Positions 1 to 6,174 are shown, counted from the stretch's first letter. The stretch is 6,853 bases of DNA from Myxococcales bacterium (GCA_030622585.1 JAUXFZ010000131.1:1-6853); one strand, 5' to 3'. Notes: generated by a model not told the origin, from the sequence alone. Made by a program: numbers and translations.

Positions 1-1685
1 CCGAAGACGTTTCGGAACACGTCGCAGATTTCCTGCTCCGTGCAGTAGGCCTTTGCGGCGTTGATGATGCCGGGCATGACGTTGCGATCGGTGCGGCAGT
101 CTTCGGCGATCGTGGCGAGGGCCTTGGACACGGCAGCGGCGTCGCGGTCGGCTTTGACCTTGGCGAGGCTTTCGACCTGTTCCTTCTGAATCGACTCGTC
201 GACTCGGAGGGTTGGGATGTCGGGCTGCTCGTCTTGCTCGTACTTGTTGACGCCGACGACCGTCTTTTCGCCGCTTTCGACTTGCCGCTGGAGGCGGTAC
301 GCCGAGCCAGCTATTTCACGTTGCGGGTAACCACGCTCGACGGCTTCAACCATGCCTCCGAATTCGTCGATCTTGCGGATGTAGTCCATGGCCTCTTCTT
401 CGAGGCGGTCGGTCATCCACTCGACGAAGTAGCTGCCGGCCAAAGGGTCGATCGTATTGGTAACGCCAGACTCCTCGGCGATGATCTGCTGCGTGCGGAG
501 CGCCACCGTGACCGCTTCCTCGGTGGGGAGCGCAAACGTCTCGTCGAGGCTGTTGGTGTGCAGCGATTGAGTCCCGCCTAACACCGCGGCCAGCGCCTGA
601 AGGGCCACGCGCGCGACGTTGTTGTAGGGCTGCTGAGCGGTGAGCGACACGCCTGCCGTCTGCGCGTGCGTCCGCAGCATCAACGAGCGTGGATTCTTCG
701 GATTGAACCGGTCTTTCATCAGCCGCGCCCACATGCGGCGCGCTGCGCGGAACTTCGCGATCTCTTCGAAGAAATCGCTGTGAACGTCGAAGAAGAACGA
801 CAGACGCGGTGCGAACTCGTCGACATCCAGCCCGCGCTCGACCCCCCACTTCACATACTCGAGCCCATCGGCAATCGTAAACGCGAGCTCTTGCGCAGCC
901 GTCGAGCCCGCCTCGCGAATGTGGTAGCCGCTGATGCTGACGCTGTTCCAGCGGGGCACTTCCTTTGCGCAGAACTCGATCGAGTCGGTGACGATTCGCA
1001 TCGCCGGACGCGGAGGCACCACCCAGGCATGCTGCGCGATGAACTCCTTGAGGCAGTCGTTCTGGACCGTCCCGCCGATCTTGTCGCGGGCAATCCCCCG
1101 CTTGTCAGCCAACGCGATGTAGAACCCGAGCAGCACGGCTGCAGGACCATTGATCGTCATCGACGTCGTCACCTCGTCGAGCGGAATCTGGTCGAACAGG
1201 ATCTCCATGTCGCGGAGCGTATCGACCGCCACGCCCACCATGCCGACTTCGCCAAGCGAGCGCGGTGAATCGCTGTCGTATCCCATCAGCGTCGGGAAAT
1301 CGAAAGCCGTCGAAAGGCCGGTCTGGCCCTGCGCGAGCAGGTATCGAAAACGCTCGTTGGTCTGTCGCGGCGTCCCGAAGCCAGCAAACATCCGCATTGT
1401 CCACAGGCGGCCACGGTACATCGTCGGCTGAACTCCGCGGGTGTACGGAAACTGGCCCGGGAACCCGAGGTCGCGCTGATAGTCGTCGTCGAGGTCGGCC
1501 GGCGTGAGAAGGTCCGGCACCTCGAGGTCGCTGTGCGTGACGAACCGCTCCCTACGCACGGGATGGCGAGCCGTGGCGTCCCGCACATCCTGCTCGCGCC
1601 ACCGGTCCGCCTCGTCGCGCAGGCGATTCTTGGCATCGTCTGACTGCCGATCGGCTGCCAGCTTCTTCGCGGGATCCGCGGTCAC
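1..1685 (-). CDS. Acyl-CoA mutase large subunit, isobutyryl-CoA mutase-like (3' end outside window)
   Basis: Coenzyme B12-dependent radical mutase that rearranges the carbon skeleton of a short acyl-CoA in the cytoplasm. 561 codons are visible and the stop lies beyond base 1. The CoA-binding TIM-barrel domain is complete: RGVQPTMYRGRLW near residues 83-95, the AFD-PT-MGYDSD segment near 127-137, QNDCLKEF at 208-215, SGYHIREAG at 252-260, and TAQQPYNN further on. Tyr254 and His255 match the catalytic Tyr243/His244 of Propionibacterium methylmalonyl-CoA mutase (offset 11). Phe100 and Gln218 replace its Tyr89 and Arg207, which is the pattern of isobutyryl-CoA mutase IcmA; Phe128 matches Phe117. 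The visible length is close to IcmA (about 566) and shorter than fused mutases (about 720), so the B12-binding domain is probably a separate subunit. GTG 1685 is chosen because GAGGTG precedes it at good spacing; GTG 1691 is in frame but lies within that motif. It is the last visible gene of the minus-strand block. The family is very sure; the substrate is inferred. Confidence 0.95.
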   Translation of the reverse strand, partial: MTADPAKKLAADRQSDDAKNRLRDEADRWREQDVRDATARHPVRRERFVTHSDLEVPDLLTPADLDDDYQRDLGFPGQFPYTRGVQPTMYRGRLWTMRMFAGFGTPRQTNERFRYLLAQGQTGLSTAFDFPTLMGYDSDSPRSLGEVGMVGVAVDTLRDMEILFDQIPLDEVTTSMTINGPAAVLLGFYIALADKRGIARDKIGGTVQNDCLKEFIAQHAWVVPPRPAMRIVTDSIEFCAKEVPRWNSVSISGYHIREAGSTAAQELAFTIADGLEYVKWGVERGLDVDEFAPRLSFFFDVHSDFFEEIAKFRAARRMWARLMKDRFNPKNPRSLMLRTHAQTAGVSLTAQQPYNNVARVALQALAAVLGGTQSLHTNSLDETFALPTEEAVTVALRTQQIIAEESGVTNTIDPLAGSYFVEWMTDRLEEEAMDYIRKIDEFGGMVEAVERGYPQREIAGSAYRLQRQVESGEKTVVGVNKYEQDEQPDIPTLRVDESIQKEQVESLAKVKADRDAAAVSKALATIAEDCRTDRNVMPGIINAAKAYCTEQEICDVFRNVF

Positions 1686-1688
1686 AGG

Positions 1689-1694
1689 CACCTC
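1689..1694 (-). promoter_or_regulatory. Ribosome binding site of the mutase gene
   Basis: GAGGTG on the minus strand is a six-base match to the 3' end of 16S rRNA. GAGG ends 5 bases before GTG 1685, which decides the start in favour of 1685 over the in-frame GTG at 1691. It lies in the short gap after the TAG stop (1700-1698) of the preceding TPR gene. Confidence 0.7.
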
Positions 1695-1697
1695 ATG

Positions 1698-2234
1698 CTA
1701 GTTCTCTACCGTGTCCTGCGCACCTGGGAAAGGTAATACCTCGCCCCGGATGACTTGCAGCATGCCCTCGACTTCCAGCGCCACCTCCAGCTCCGGGCTC
1801 GTTTCGAGGAACCGTTCGAGATAGCGCTTCGCGGCGTCGTTCTCGCCCTTTTGAAAGTGAGCGGAGCCGACCAGGAACAACCCGTCGCCATCGTCTTCCT
1901 GCTGTTGAAGCACACGTTTGCCGATTCGGATTGCGCGGTCGTACTCGCCCATCATGCGGAGCGTTTGCCCCGCACCCACCATCGCGCCCACATACTCGGG
2001 GGCAAGCCTCAACGCCTCGACGTAACTCTTGAGCGCCTCCGGGAACGCTTCCTTTTGAAAGTACGCGTGACCTAGAAAGTGGAGAGCATATTCGTTTTGC
2101 GGATCCTCCCGGGCGACGCGCAAGAGTTCATCGATCGCTTGATCGGTCTCGCCCGCGTGCAGAAGCTCCATGCCTTCTTCGGCTGCTTCCCACCGCTCGG
2201 CCTGCACATCCGTCGGTGAAGTGTCGTCAGTCAC
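1698..2234 (-). CDS. Soluble TPR-repeat protein, 178 aa
   Basis: Protein-protein interaction scaffold of unknown partner. The whole chain is TPR: four 34-residue units fit in phase at about residues 14-47, 48-81, 82-115 and 116-149. The consensus Gly at position 8 of the repeat is present as Gly55, Gly89 and Gly123, and the closing Pro as Pro79 and Pro147. I see no signal peptide, membrane segment or enzymatic domain, so it should be cytoplasmic. It starts with GTG inside the end of the upstream membrane-protein gene: the eight bases GTGACTGA hold both the start and the previous stop, which suggests translational coupling, and no good ribosome binding site is visible. The stop is 12 bases before the mutase start. 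Position suggests a role with the neighbouring TPR/membrane proteins rather than with the mutase chemistry, but that is inference. Confidence 0.9.
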   Translation of the reverse strand: MTDDTSPTDVQAERWEAAEEGMELLHAGETDQAIDELLRVAREDPQNEYALHFLGHAYFQKEAFPEALKSYVEALRLAPEYVGAMVGAGQTLRMMGEYDRAIRIGKRVLQQQEDDGDGLFLVGSAHFQKGENDAAKRYLERFLETSPELEVALEVEGMLQVIRGEVLPFPGAQDTVEN

Positions 2235-2544
2235 GGTTGCCGTAGTCGATCGAGCCGGCGCGCGTTCGGTCGCGTGGCCGCACGCCGGAGGCCAACGTCC
2301 CGAGTGCGATCACCAAGAATAGAACACCGCCGATGAGGAGTGTGATGCCCATCAGCTGACGACTGTCGAGCACCCAGTAACAAACGCCGGCAACCACCAA
2401 AGTCAGGACGGCAACGGCCGCCGACAGGCGCATCTGCATGCTACGGCGACGCTGCGCGATGACCTCCGCCTCGCGCCTGGCGTCCTTGGCTTCCCTGGCT
2501 CGCTCCTTGCGGGCCTGGCGCCGCTCGTTCTGTCTCTTCGCCAC
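2227..2544 (-). CDS. Small basic membrane protein with two predicted spans, 105 aa
   Basis: I do not recognise a family. Residues 1-39 are highly charged (about 15 Lys/Arg and 6 Asp/Glu) and should form a long helix or coiled coil. Two hydrophobic segments follow, at about 42-60 and 64-87, separated by a short loop containing Asp60 and Arg62, and then a basic tail rich in Arg. The positive-inside rule puts both ends in the cytoplasm, giving an inner-membrane hairpin. The GTG start at 2544 follows the upstream TAG by 12 bases; the gap holds no clear ribosome binding site. The 3' end overlaps the next TPR gene by 8 bases. Lying between two TPR genes, it could be a membrane anchor or docking partner for them. 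The hydrophobic pattern and tight gene packing support a real gene. Confidence 0.82.
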   Translation of the reverse strand: MAKRQNERRQARKERAREAKDARREAEVIAQRRRSMQMRLSAAVAVLTLVVAGVCYWVLDSRQLMGITLLIGGVLFLVIALGTLASGVRPRDRTRAGSIDYGNRD

Positions 2545-2556
2545 GGGGGGAGCATA

Positions 2557-3867
2557 CTACCGAATTGCCCGACGAGCCCGCTCAGCCAAATGGCCCTCGG
2601 TCACGAGCTCCAAGTACCTCTCATAGGCGTCCCGCGCCGCGGGGGAGTTGTCGCTCGACAGCGCCTCACCCAAGTAGAACCACGACTCCGGCGGCGTGCC
2701 GGGCAGGGAAATCGACTGCCGAAACAGCCGGCGGGCCGCATCCCGCTCGTCGCGCTCGTAATGAACGCGTCCCATCTGATAGATCGCAGCGGCCTCGAGG
2801 CCCGGGCGCGCGTCGACGCCGCGGGCAAGCTGCAGCGCTCGGGACGCGTTCTTCATCGCCTCGGAGTACTTCTTGGCACGGAGGATGCTCTGACCCATGC
2901 CGACCAACGCGGGCGCGTAGTCCGGATCGAGCTCGAGCGCGCGCCGGTAGTAGCCGGCGCTGACCCCGGTGTGACCCTGCACGTAGAGGACGTCGGCGCG
3001 CGCAGTAAGCTGCCTGGCGTCCAACGACGCCAACTCGGCCTGCACGACCGCAGCCTTGGGCTCGGGCGTGGGTGTCGGGGCCACCCTGCGAGACGCAGTC
3101 GACTTCCGAGGTGGTTTGGACACCGGAGCCGCCGGCTTCAGCTCGACCTCGGGCTCAGGCTCGGGCGCCGGCACCTCGGCTGTCACCTCGGGCTCCGCGA
3201 TGGGAGACGCCGCAACGACGTCCGGTTCGCGCAAGGGCTCGCGGATCAACTCGGCCTCCACAGGCTCGATCGCAATCGGCTCCGTCGAGACCTCCTCCGC
3301 TGGGACTGCTGGAGCCTCGTCCGCAGTGCTCGTGAGCGTCGCAATCCCCGTGATCAGAAGTGCGACACCGCCCAGCACAGCGACGGCGAACAGGACCTGC
3401 CGCGGCGTAAACGCCGACTGGTTCCCCCGCTCCCATTGCTCCGCGTAAGCGATCAGATCATCGCCTGCCTCTGGCCCCATCACCCCCGAGACCTCCTCCT
3501 GGTGCGCCGCGACATCCTCCAACGCGCGCGCCCTGTCCAGCACGCGGGCCGCCTTGTCGTGCTCCCCCCGCTCGGCCAACAGCTCGCCGAGCCCCATCAG
3601 GGGCCGTGGATCCTCCGGTGCGAGTCGAGCCGCCCCCATCAGTGCCTGCTGTGCGCGCAGCGTGTCGCCATCCGCTCTCCACGCAGCGGAACAAAGCAGC
3701 AGGTACTCGGGATCATCCGCCCCTTCCTCGTGGTGCAGGCTCAGCATCTCGAGCGCCGCGTGGGGCTTGCCCGCCTCGATCAGATCGCGTGCAATCTCCA
3801 ACGGATGCGGGTGCCCGGTGGGTTCCGCATCGTCGAGCGCGTAGGCGTCGAAGCCGAAATCAGACAC
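2557..3867 (-). CDS. TPR protein with central transmembrane segment and Pro/Glu-rich linker, 436 aa
   Basis: Membrane-anchored scaffold of unknown function. In order: N-terminal TPR-like helices at about residues 22-120, an acidic stretch, one hydrophobic span at about 157-178, a low-complexity linker of Pro, Glu, Ala and Val at about 180-275 that turns Lys/Arg-rich near 251-261, and C-terminal TPR units from about 282 to the end (for example the repeat containing Tyr307, Leu311 and Pro315, and another ending near 425). There is no signal peptide. TPRQ before the span and acidic residues after it suggest the N terminus is inside and the C-terminal TPRs are in the periplasm. GTG 3867 is chosen because AGGA lies 8 bases upstream; a TTG at 3915 in frame would add 16 residues with no such signal. 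It is the first gene of the minus-strand block that runs through the small membrane protein and soluble TPR protein to the mutase. Confidence 0.9.
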   Translation of the reverse strand: MSDFGFDAYALDDAEPTGHPHPLEIARDLIEAGKPHAALEMLSLHHEEGADDPEYLLLCSAAWRADGDTLRAQQALMGAARLAPEDPRPLMGLGELLAERGEHDKAARVLDRARALEDVAAHQEEVSGVMGPEAGDDLIAYAEQWERGNQSAFTPRQVLFAVAVLGGVALLITGIATLTSTADEAPAVPAEEVSTEPIAIEPVEAELIREPLREPDVVAASPIAEPEVTAEVPAPEPEPEVELKPAAPVSKPPRKSTASRRVAPTPTPEPKAAVVQAELASLDARQLTARADVLYVQGHTGVSAGYYRRALELDPDYAPALVGMGQSILRAKKYSEAMKNASRALQLARGVDARPGLEAAAIYQMGRVHYERDERDAARRLFRQSISLPGTPPESWFYLGEALSSDNSPAARDAYERYLELVTEGHLAERARRAIR

Positions 3868-3872
3868 GGCAG

Positions 3873-3900
3873 CGATCCTATCAGAGGCCACCCAGGATCG
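3873..3900 (-). promoter_or_regulatory. Leader hairpin overlapping the ribosome binding site of the 436-aa TPR gene
   Basis: A perfect 7-base inverted repeat: CGATCCT at the 5' side and AGGATCG at the 3' side on the minus strand, with a 14-base loop. The 3' arm contains AGGA, the likely ribosome binding site for GTG 3867. In RNA the stem (four G-C and three A-U pairs) would hide this site. On DNA, the same repeat has arm centres 21 bases apart, about two helical turns, so it could instead be an operator. Confidence 0.45.
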
Positions 3901-3952
3901 ATGAATTCCCGCCAATCACGGACTCACTCCGGGCCTTCTGCGCCAAAGCTTG

Positions 3953-3958
3953 TATACT
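3953..3958 (+). promoter_or_regulatory. -10 box of the DUF72 gene
   Basis: TATACT matches five of six bases of the sigma-70 -10 consensus, in otherwise GC-rich DNA. It ends 8 bases before ATG 3967, so transcription would begin within a base or two of the start codon. No -35 hexamer is recognisable at 16 to 18 bases upstream. The rest of the roughly 100-base divergent gap (3868-3966) holds the leader of the minus-strand block. Confidence 0.55.
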
Positions 3959-3966
3959 CCCGCGCT

Positions 3967-4614
3967 ATGTTTGTGGTCGCGTGCTCCGGGTTCCCTGTGC
4001 CGGTCAGCCGATATTGGCAGGAATTTGATGCGGTGGAAATCTCGGACACCGAGATCGCCATTCCGGGCGCCGGTACGGTCAGGCGCTGGATTCGGGAGGC
4101 CCCCGATGACTTTCTGTTTACCGTGGTGGCGCCCAAGTCGGTCAGCGACTCGGGCTTCCGGCGCACCAAGGAAAACAAGGCGACATGCGAAGCCGTTCTA
4201 GCGCTTGCGACCGACATCAAGGCCAAGGCCGTCATATTTAGCGCGGACGAAAAGTTCAAGCATGGCAAGGCAAACCGAGCTGCTCTTCGAGCGTTTCTAG
4301 GTTTTGTCCCCGCGAAAATGCCCCCGATCGTCTTCGACCTCGACGCTTGGAAGGCGAGTGACATCGTGGCGGCATGCGGCGACCGGCCGGCCGTCGCTGC
4401 GTACGACCCGCTCATGGACGACCCACCGCCAAAGTCGAAAATGACTTACCTTCGGCTCCCTGGCCCAGCGGGCCACCGCTCGCGGTACGACGAGGCCGCC
4501 GTCGCAAAGATCGCCGAGCATTGTCAGAGCCTGGACCCCGAGCTGGGCATCTGTGTGTTCCAAAACATCGACATGCAGACCAACGCGCACCAGCTGATCA
4601 AGAGACTCGAGTAG
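3967..4614 (+). CDS. DUF72 (YecE-like) family protein, short form, 215 aa
   Basis: DUF72 proteins are TIM-barrel-like and of unknown biochemical function. The family pattern is visible: CSGFP at residues 6-10 stands for the usual TSGW start, FDAVEISDTE near 20-29 corresponds to the conserved strand with its Glu, and TVRRWIREAPDDFLFTVVAPK follows as the TV-RW-EE-P--F-F-VKAP block. YLRLPG near 160 matches the Y-RLHG motif, and the chain ends in a strand plus helix (VFQNID, then NAHQLIKRL) like the usual Asn-rich end. At 215 residues it is shorter than most family members (about 240-280), mainly near the N terminus and loops, so it is a divergent subgroup. The ATG at 3967 fits the family start. 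There is no ribosome binding site, and TATACT ends 8 bases upstream, so a leaderless mRNA is likely. rluD follows after 3 bases. Confidence 0.85.
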   Translation: MFVVACSGFPVPVSRYWQEFDAVEISDTEIAIPGAGTVRRWIREAPDDFLFTVVAPKSVSDSGFRRTKENKATCEAVLALATDIKAKAVIFSADEKFKHGKANRAALRAFLGFVPAKMPPIVFDLDAWKASDIVAACGDRPAVAAYDPLMDDPPPKSKMTYLRLPGPAGHRSRYDEAAVAKIAEHCQSLDPELGICVFQNIDMQTNAHQLIKRLE

Positions 4615-4617
4615 GGG

Positions 4618-5562
4618 ATGCCGGAATCGGCGCCAGCGCCGACGGTCGTCACGCTCGCGGACGAGGACGCGGGGAAGCGCCTCGATCGCGTTCTGGCGCG
4701 CCTCTGCCCGGAATTCTCCCGTAGCGTGCTGCAGCGATGGATCGAGCAGGGGCGCGTCGAGCAGGCCGGCGAGGTCGTCTCTCGTAAGACGAAGGGCTTG
4801 GCTGGTGCCGAGGTCTCTATTGACCCCGCCCCGCCCGAAGCCATGAACGCCGAGCCCCAGGACATTCCCTTGGAGATTCTGTTCGAGGACGCCCATCTGC
4901 TCGTTCTCGACAAGCCGGCGGGCCTCGTGGTCCATCCTGCTCCCGGTCACGCGGACGGCACACTCGTCAATGCGCTGCTCCATCACTGCGAAATTCAGGG
5001 GGGAACAGACCCGGTGCGTCCAGGAATCGTCCACCGCCTCGACAAGGACACGAGCGGGGTGATGGTAGTCGCCAAGACACCCGCAACGCATGAGCGGCTG
5101 GTCGAGATGTTTCAGCAGCACGCCCTCGAGCGAGCGTACCTGGCGATCGCGCTGGGCCGGCCCCCGCAGTCGATGACGTATGACACGTTCCACGGCCGAA
5201 ACCCTGCCCATCGAAAGAAATTCACGTCGCGGGGCGACCGGGGACGGCGGGCGATCACGCACCTCGAGACACTCGAGCTTTTGCACGGAAGCGCCCTACT
5301 TCGTTGCCGTCTCGAGACGGGGCGCACCCATCAGATCCGCGTGCATCTCGCCGAGCACGGACACCCGGTCCTCGGAGATCCGCTCTACGGAAGGTCGATC
5401 GGAGACCCCAAGCTACGCCACGCGTCGGCCGAGCTCGGCCGCCAAGCACTGCACGCCATCCTCCTCGCGTTCGCGCACCCGATCACAGGCGAGCCGATGC
5501 GCTTCGAGAGCGAGCCCCCAGAGACGTTCCTGCGCGCGCTCGAGACCCTGCGGGTCAGCTAG
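4618..5562 (+). CDS. rluD: RluA-family 23S rRNA pseudouridine synthase, RluD-like
   Basis: Converts uridines to pseudouridine in rRNA; RluD of E. coli acts on helix 69 of 23S rRNA (positions 1911, 1915, 1917). An N-terminal S4 RNA-binding domain is seen at about residues 18-65 (GKRLDRVLARL, then SRSVLQRWIEQGRV). The catalytic domain has LVLDKPAGLVVHP at about 95-107, HRLDKDTSG at 139-147 with catalytic Asp142, GRTHQIRVHL at 235-244, GDPLYG at 253-258 and RQALHA at 275-280. The 314-residue length fits RluD (326 in E. coli) with no truncation. The ATG is 3 bases after the DUF72 stop, with TAGGGG immediately before it, so translation is probably coupled. The 3' end overlaps the convergent lipoprotein gene by 4 bases. 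The exact target within the RluA/RluC/RluD group is inferred from the S4 domain and motif similarity. Confidence 0.93.
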   Translation: MPESAPAPTVVTLADEDAGKRLDRVLARLCPEFSRSVLQRWIEQGRVEQAGEVVSRKTKGLAGAEVSIDPAPPEAMNAEPQDIPLEILFEDAHLLVLDKPAGLVVHPAPGHADGTLVNALLHHCEIQGGTDPVRPGIVHRLDKDTSGVMVVAKTPATHERLVEMFQQHALERAYLAIALGRPPQSMTYDTFHGRNPAHRKKFTSRGDRGRRAITHLETLELLHGSALLRCRLETGRTHQIRVHLAEHGHPVLGDPLYGRSIGDPKLRHASAELGRQALHAILLAFAHPITGEPMRFESEPPETFLRALETLRVS

Positions 5563-5894
5563 CCAGCGTCCGGAGCGCCGGCATCGAGCTCCGGGTCGGG
5601 CGCGCACTGCGGGTACCCACCGAGCACCTCCAAACACCGATCCTGGTCACACTGAAGGACCACCGAGTTGCAGCTCTGGAAGAAGACGGGGTTGATGAGG
5701 ATCGCCCGGCAGCAGTCCAGAAGGTCGAGGCACGAGTCGATCGCCTCGTCCGGACACCGAGCACCGCCTGCCCCACCGGTCCCACCTACGCCTCCGGTCG
5801 CTCCGGACCCCGCGGAACTGGCGCCTGAACAGCCGGCGCAAAGCGCAACGATGAAGCCGATGGTGAGTCGGCGTCCGACAGAGTTGAGAGTCAT
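5559..5894 (-). CDS. Cys-rich secreted lipoprotein, 111 aa, function unknown
   Basis: I do not recognise a family. MTLNSVGRRL gives a basic n-region, residues 11-18 are hydrophobic, and the probable lipobox is CAGC with lipidated Cys22; Ser23 at +2 would favour the outer membrane. A Gly/Ala/Thr/Ser linker spans about 23-45. The mature core (46-98) has eight cysteines, at 47, 55, 61, 62, 75, 82, 87 and 97, an even number that could form four disulfides in the periplasm or outside the cell. The tail is DAGAPDAG. This architecture is common for small lipoproteins of Myxococcota. The start is ATG 5894: the open frame runs further upstream to 6023, but that part would overlap the preceding gene and push the signal peptide inward. 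It begins 13 bases after the 87-residue gene. Its stop shares CTAG with the rluD stop. Confidence 0.8.
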   Translation of the reverse strand: MTLNSVGRRLTIGFIVALCAGCSGASSAGSGATGGVGGTGGAGGARCPDEAIDSCLDLLDCCRAILINPVFFQSCNSVVLQCDQDRCLEVLGGYPQCAPDPELDAGAPDAG

Positions 5895-5907
5895 TGCGCG
5901 GGCAGGC

Positions 5908-6171
5908 CTACCACATCGGCGATTCGACGTGCGCCTTGGAGCGAACGAGGAGGTCGATGATCGCGCGGTCGTACAGGTTGCGAGGGAGCAGATCGGGTGC
6001 GACCCGGCTCTGATAAAGGTCACGTCCCTCTTGAACTTCGTCAGCCATCACGTCGAAAAGATTGTCGTTTTGAACCCCTTCGGCAATCTTGTCCTCGTTG
6101 TAGAGAGCAAGGTCACTCGAGATCGCTCGTGCCAAGCGTCGTGCAGCTTCTTCGGTTTCGATCAGCGCCAT
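5908..6171 (-). CDS. Small helical hypothetical protein, 87 aa
   Basis: I cannot assign a family. The chain is charged and looks all-helical: TEEAARRLARAISSDLALYN at about 6-25, EGVQNDNLFDVMADEVQEGRDLY near 31-53, and a C-terminal helix RNLYDRAIIDLLVRSK at about 64-79. It has no cysteine, no signal peptide and no membrane span, so it should be cytoplasmic, possibly a small helical bundle or oligomer. ATG 6171 is chosen because GGAGGA lies 3 bases upstream. Upstream in-frame extension to 6282 would run back into tsaC and is disfavoured. It lies 43 bases after tsaC and 13 bases before the lipoprotein gene, so it is likely co-transcribed with them. The strong ribosome binding site suggests good expression. 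Confidence 0.8.
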   Translation of the reverse strand: MALIETEEAARRLARAISSDLALYNEDKIAEGVQNDNLFDVMADEVQEGRDLYQSRVAPDLLPRNLYDRAIIDLLVRSKAHVESPMW

Positions 6172-6174
6172 CGG

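Noticed and set aside
346..849. Several open frames on both strands between 234 and 1636, for example this minus-strand one.
   Set aside because: All overlap the mutase frame, which runs unbroken from 1685 to base 1 with strong motif matches.
3120..3330. The CTCGGGCTC-rich stretch as a tandem repeat.
   Set aside because: It encodes the Pro/Glu-rich linker of the TPR protein and shows no regular DNA unit.
3868..3915. A TTG start at 3915 for the 436-aa TPR protein.
   Set aside because: GTG 3867 has AGGA at 8 bases; TTG 3915 has no signal and the extra 16 residues look like leader sequence.
2590..3966. A plus-strand frame open without a stop from 2590 into the DUF72 gene, which would add about 459 residues to it.
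   Set aside because: It is antisense to the 436-aa TPR gene, its residues are Arg/Leu-rich without any domain pattern, and the family-typical DUF72 start is at 3967.
4297..5286. A 329-codon open frame on the minus strand opposite the DUF72 and rluD genes.
   Set aside because: The plus-strand frames carry clear family motifs. The antisense translation has no recognisable domain and is a normal result of high GC codon bias.
5760..5830. The CCACCGGTCCCACC-like repetitive stretch as a DNA repeat.
   Set aside because: It is explained as the Gly/Thr/Ala linker of the lipoprotein read on the other strand.
5895..6023. A longer form of the lipoprotein starting at 6023.
   Set aside because: It would overlap the 87-aa gene and bury the signal peptide; ATG 5894 places it at the N terminus.
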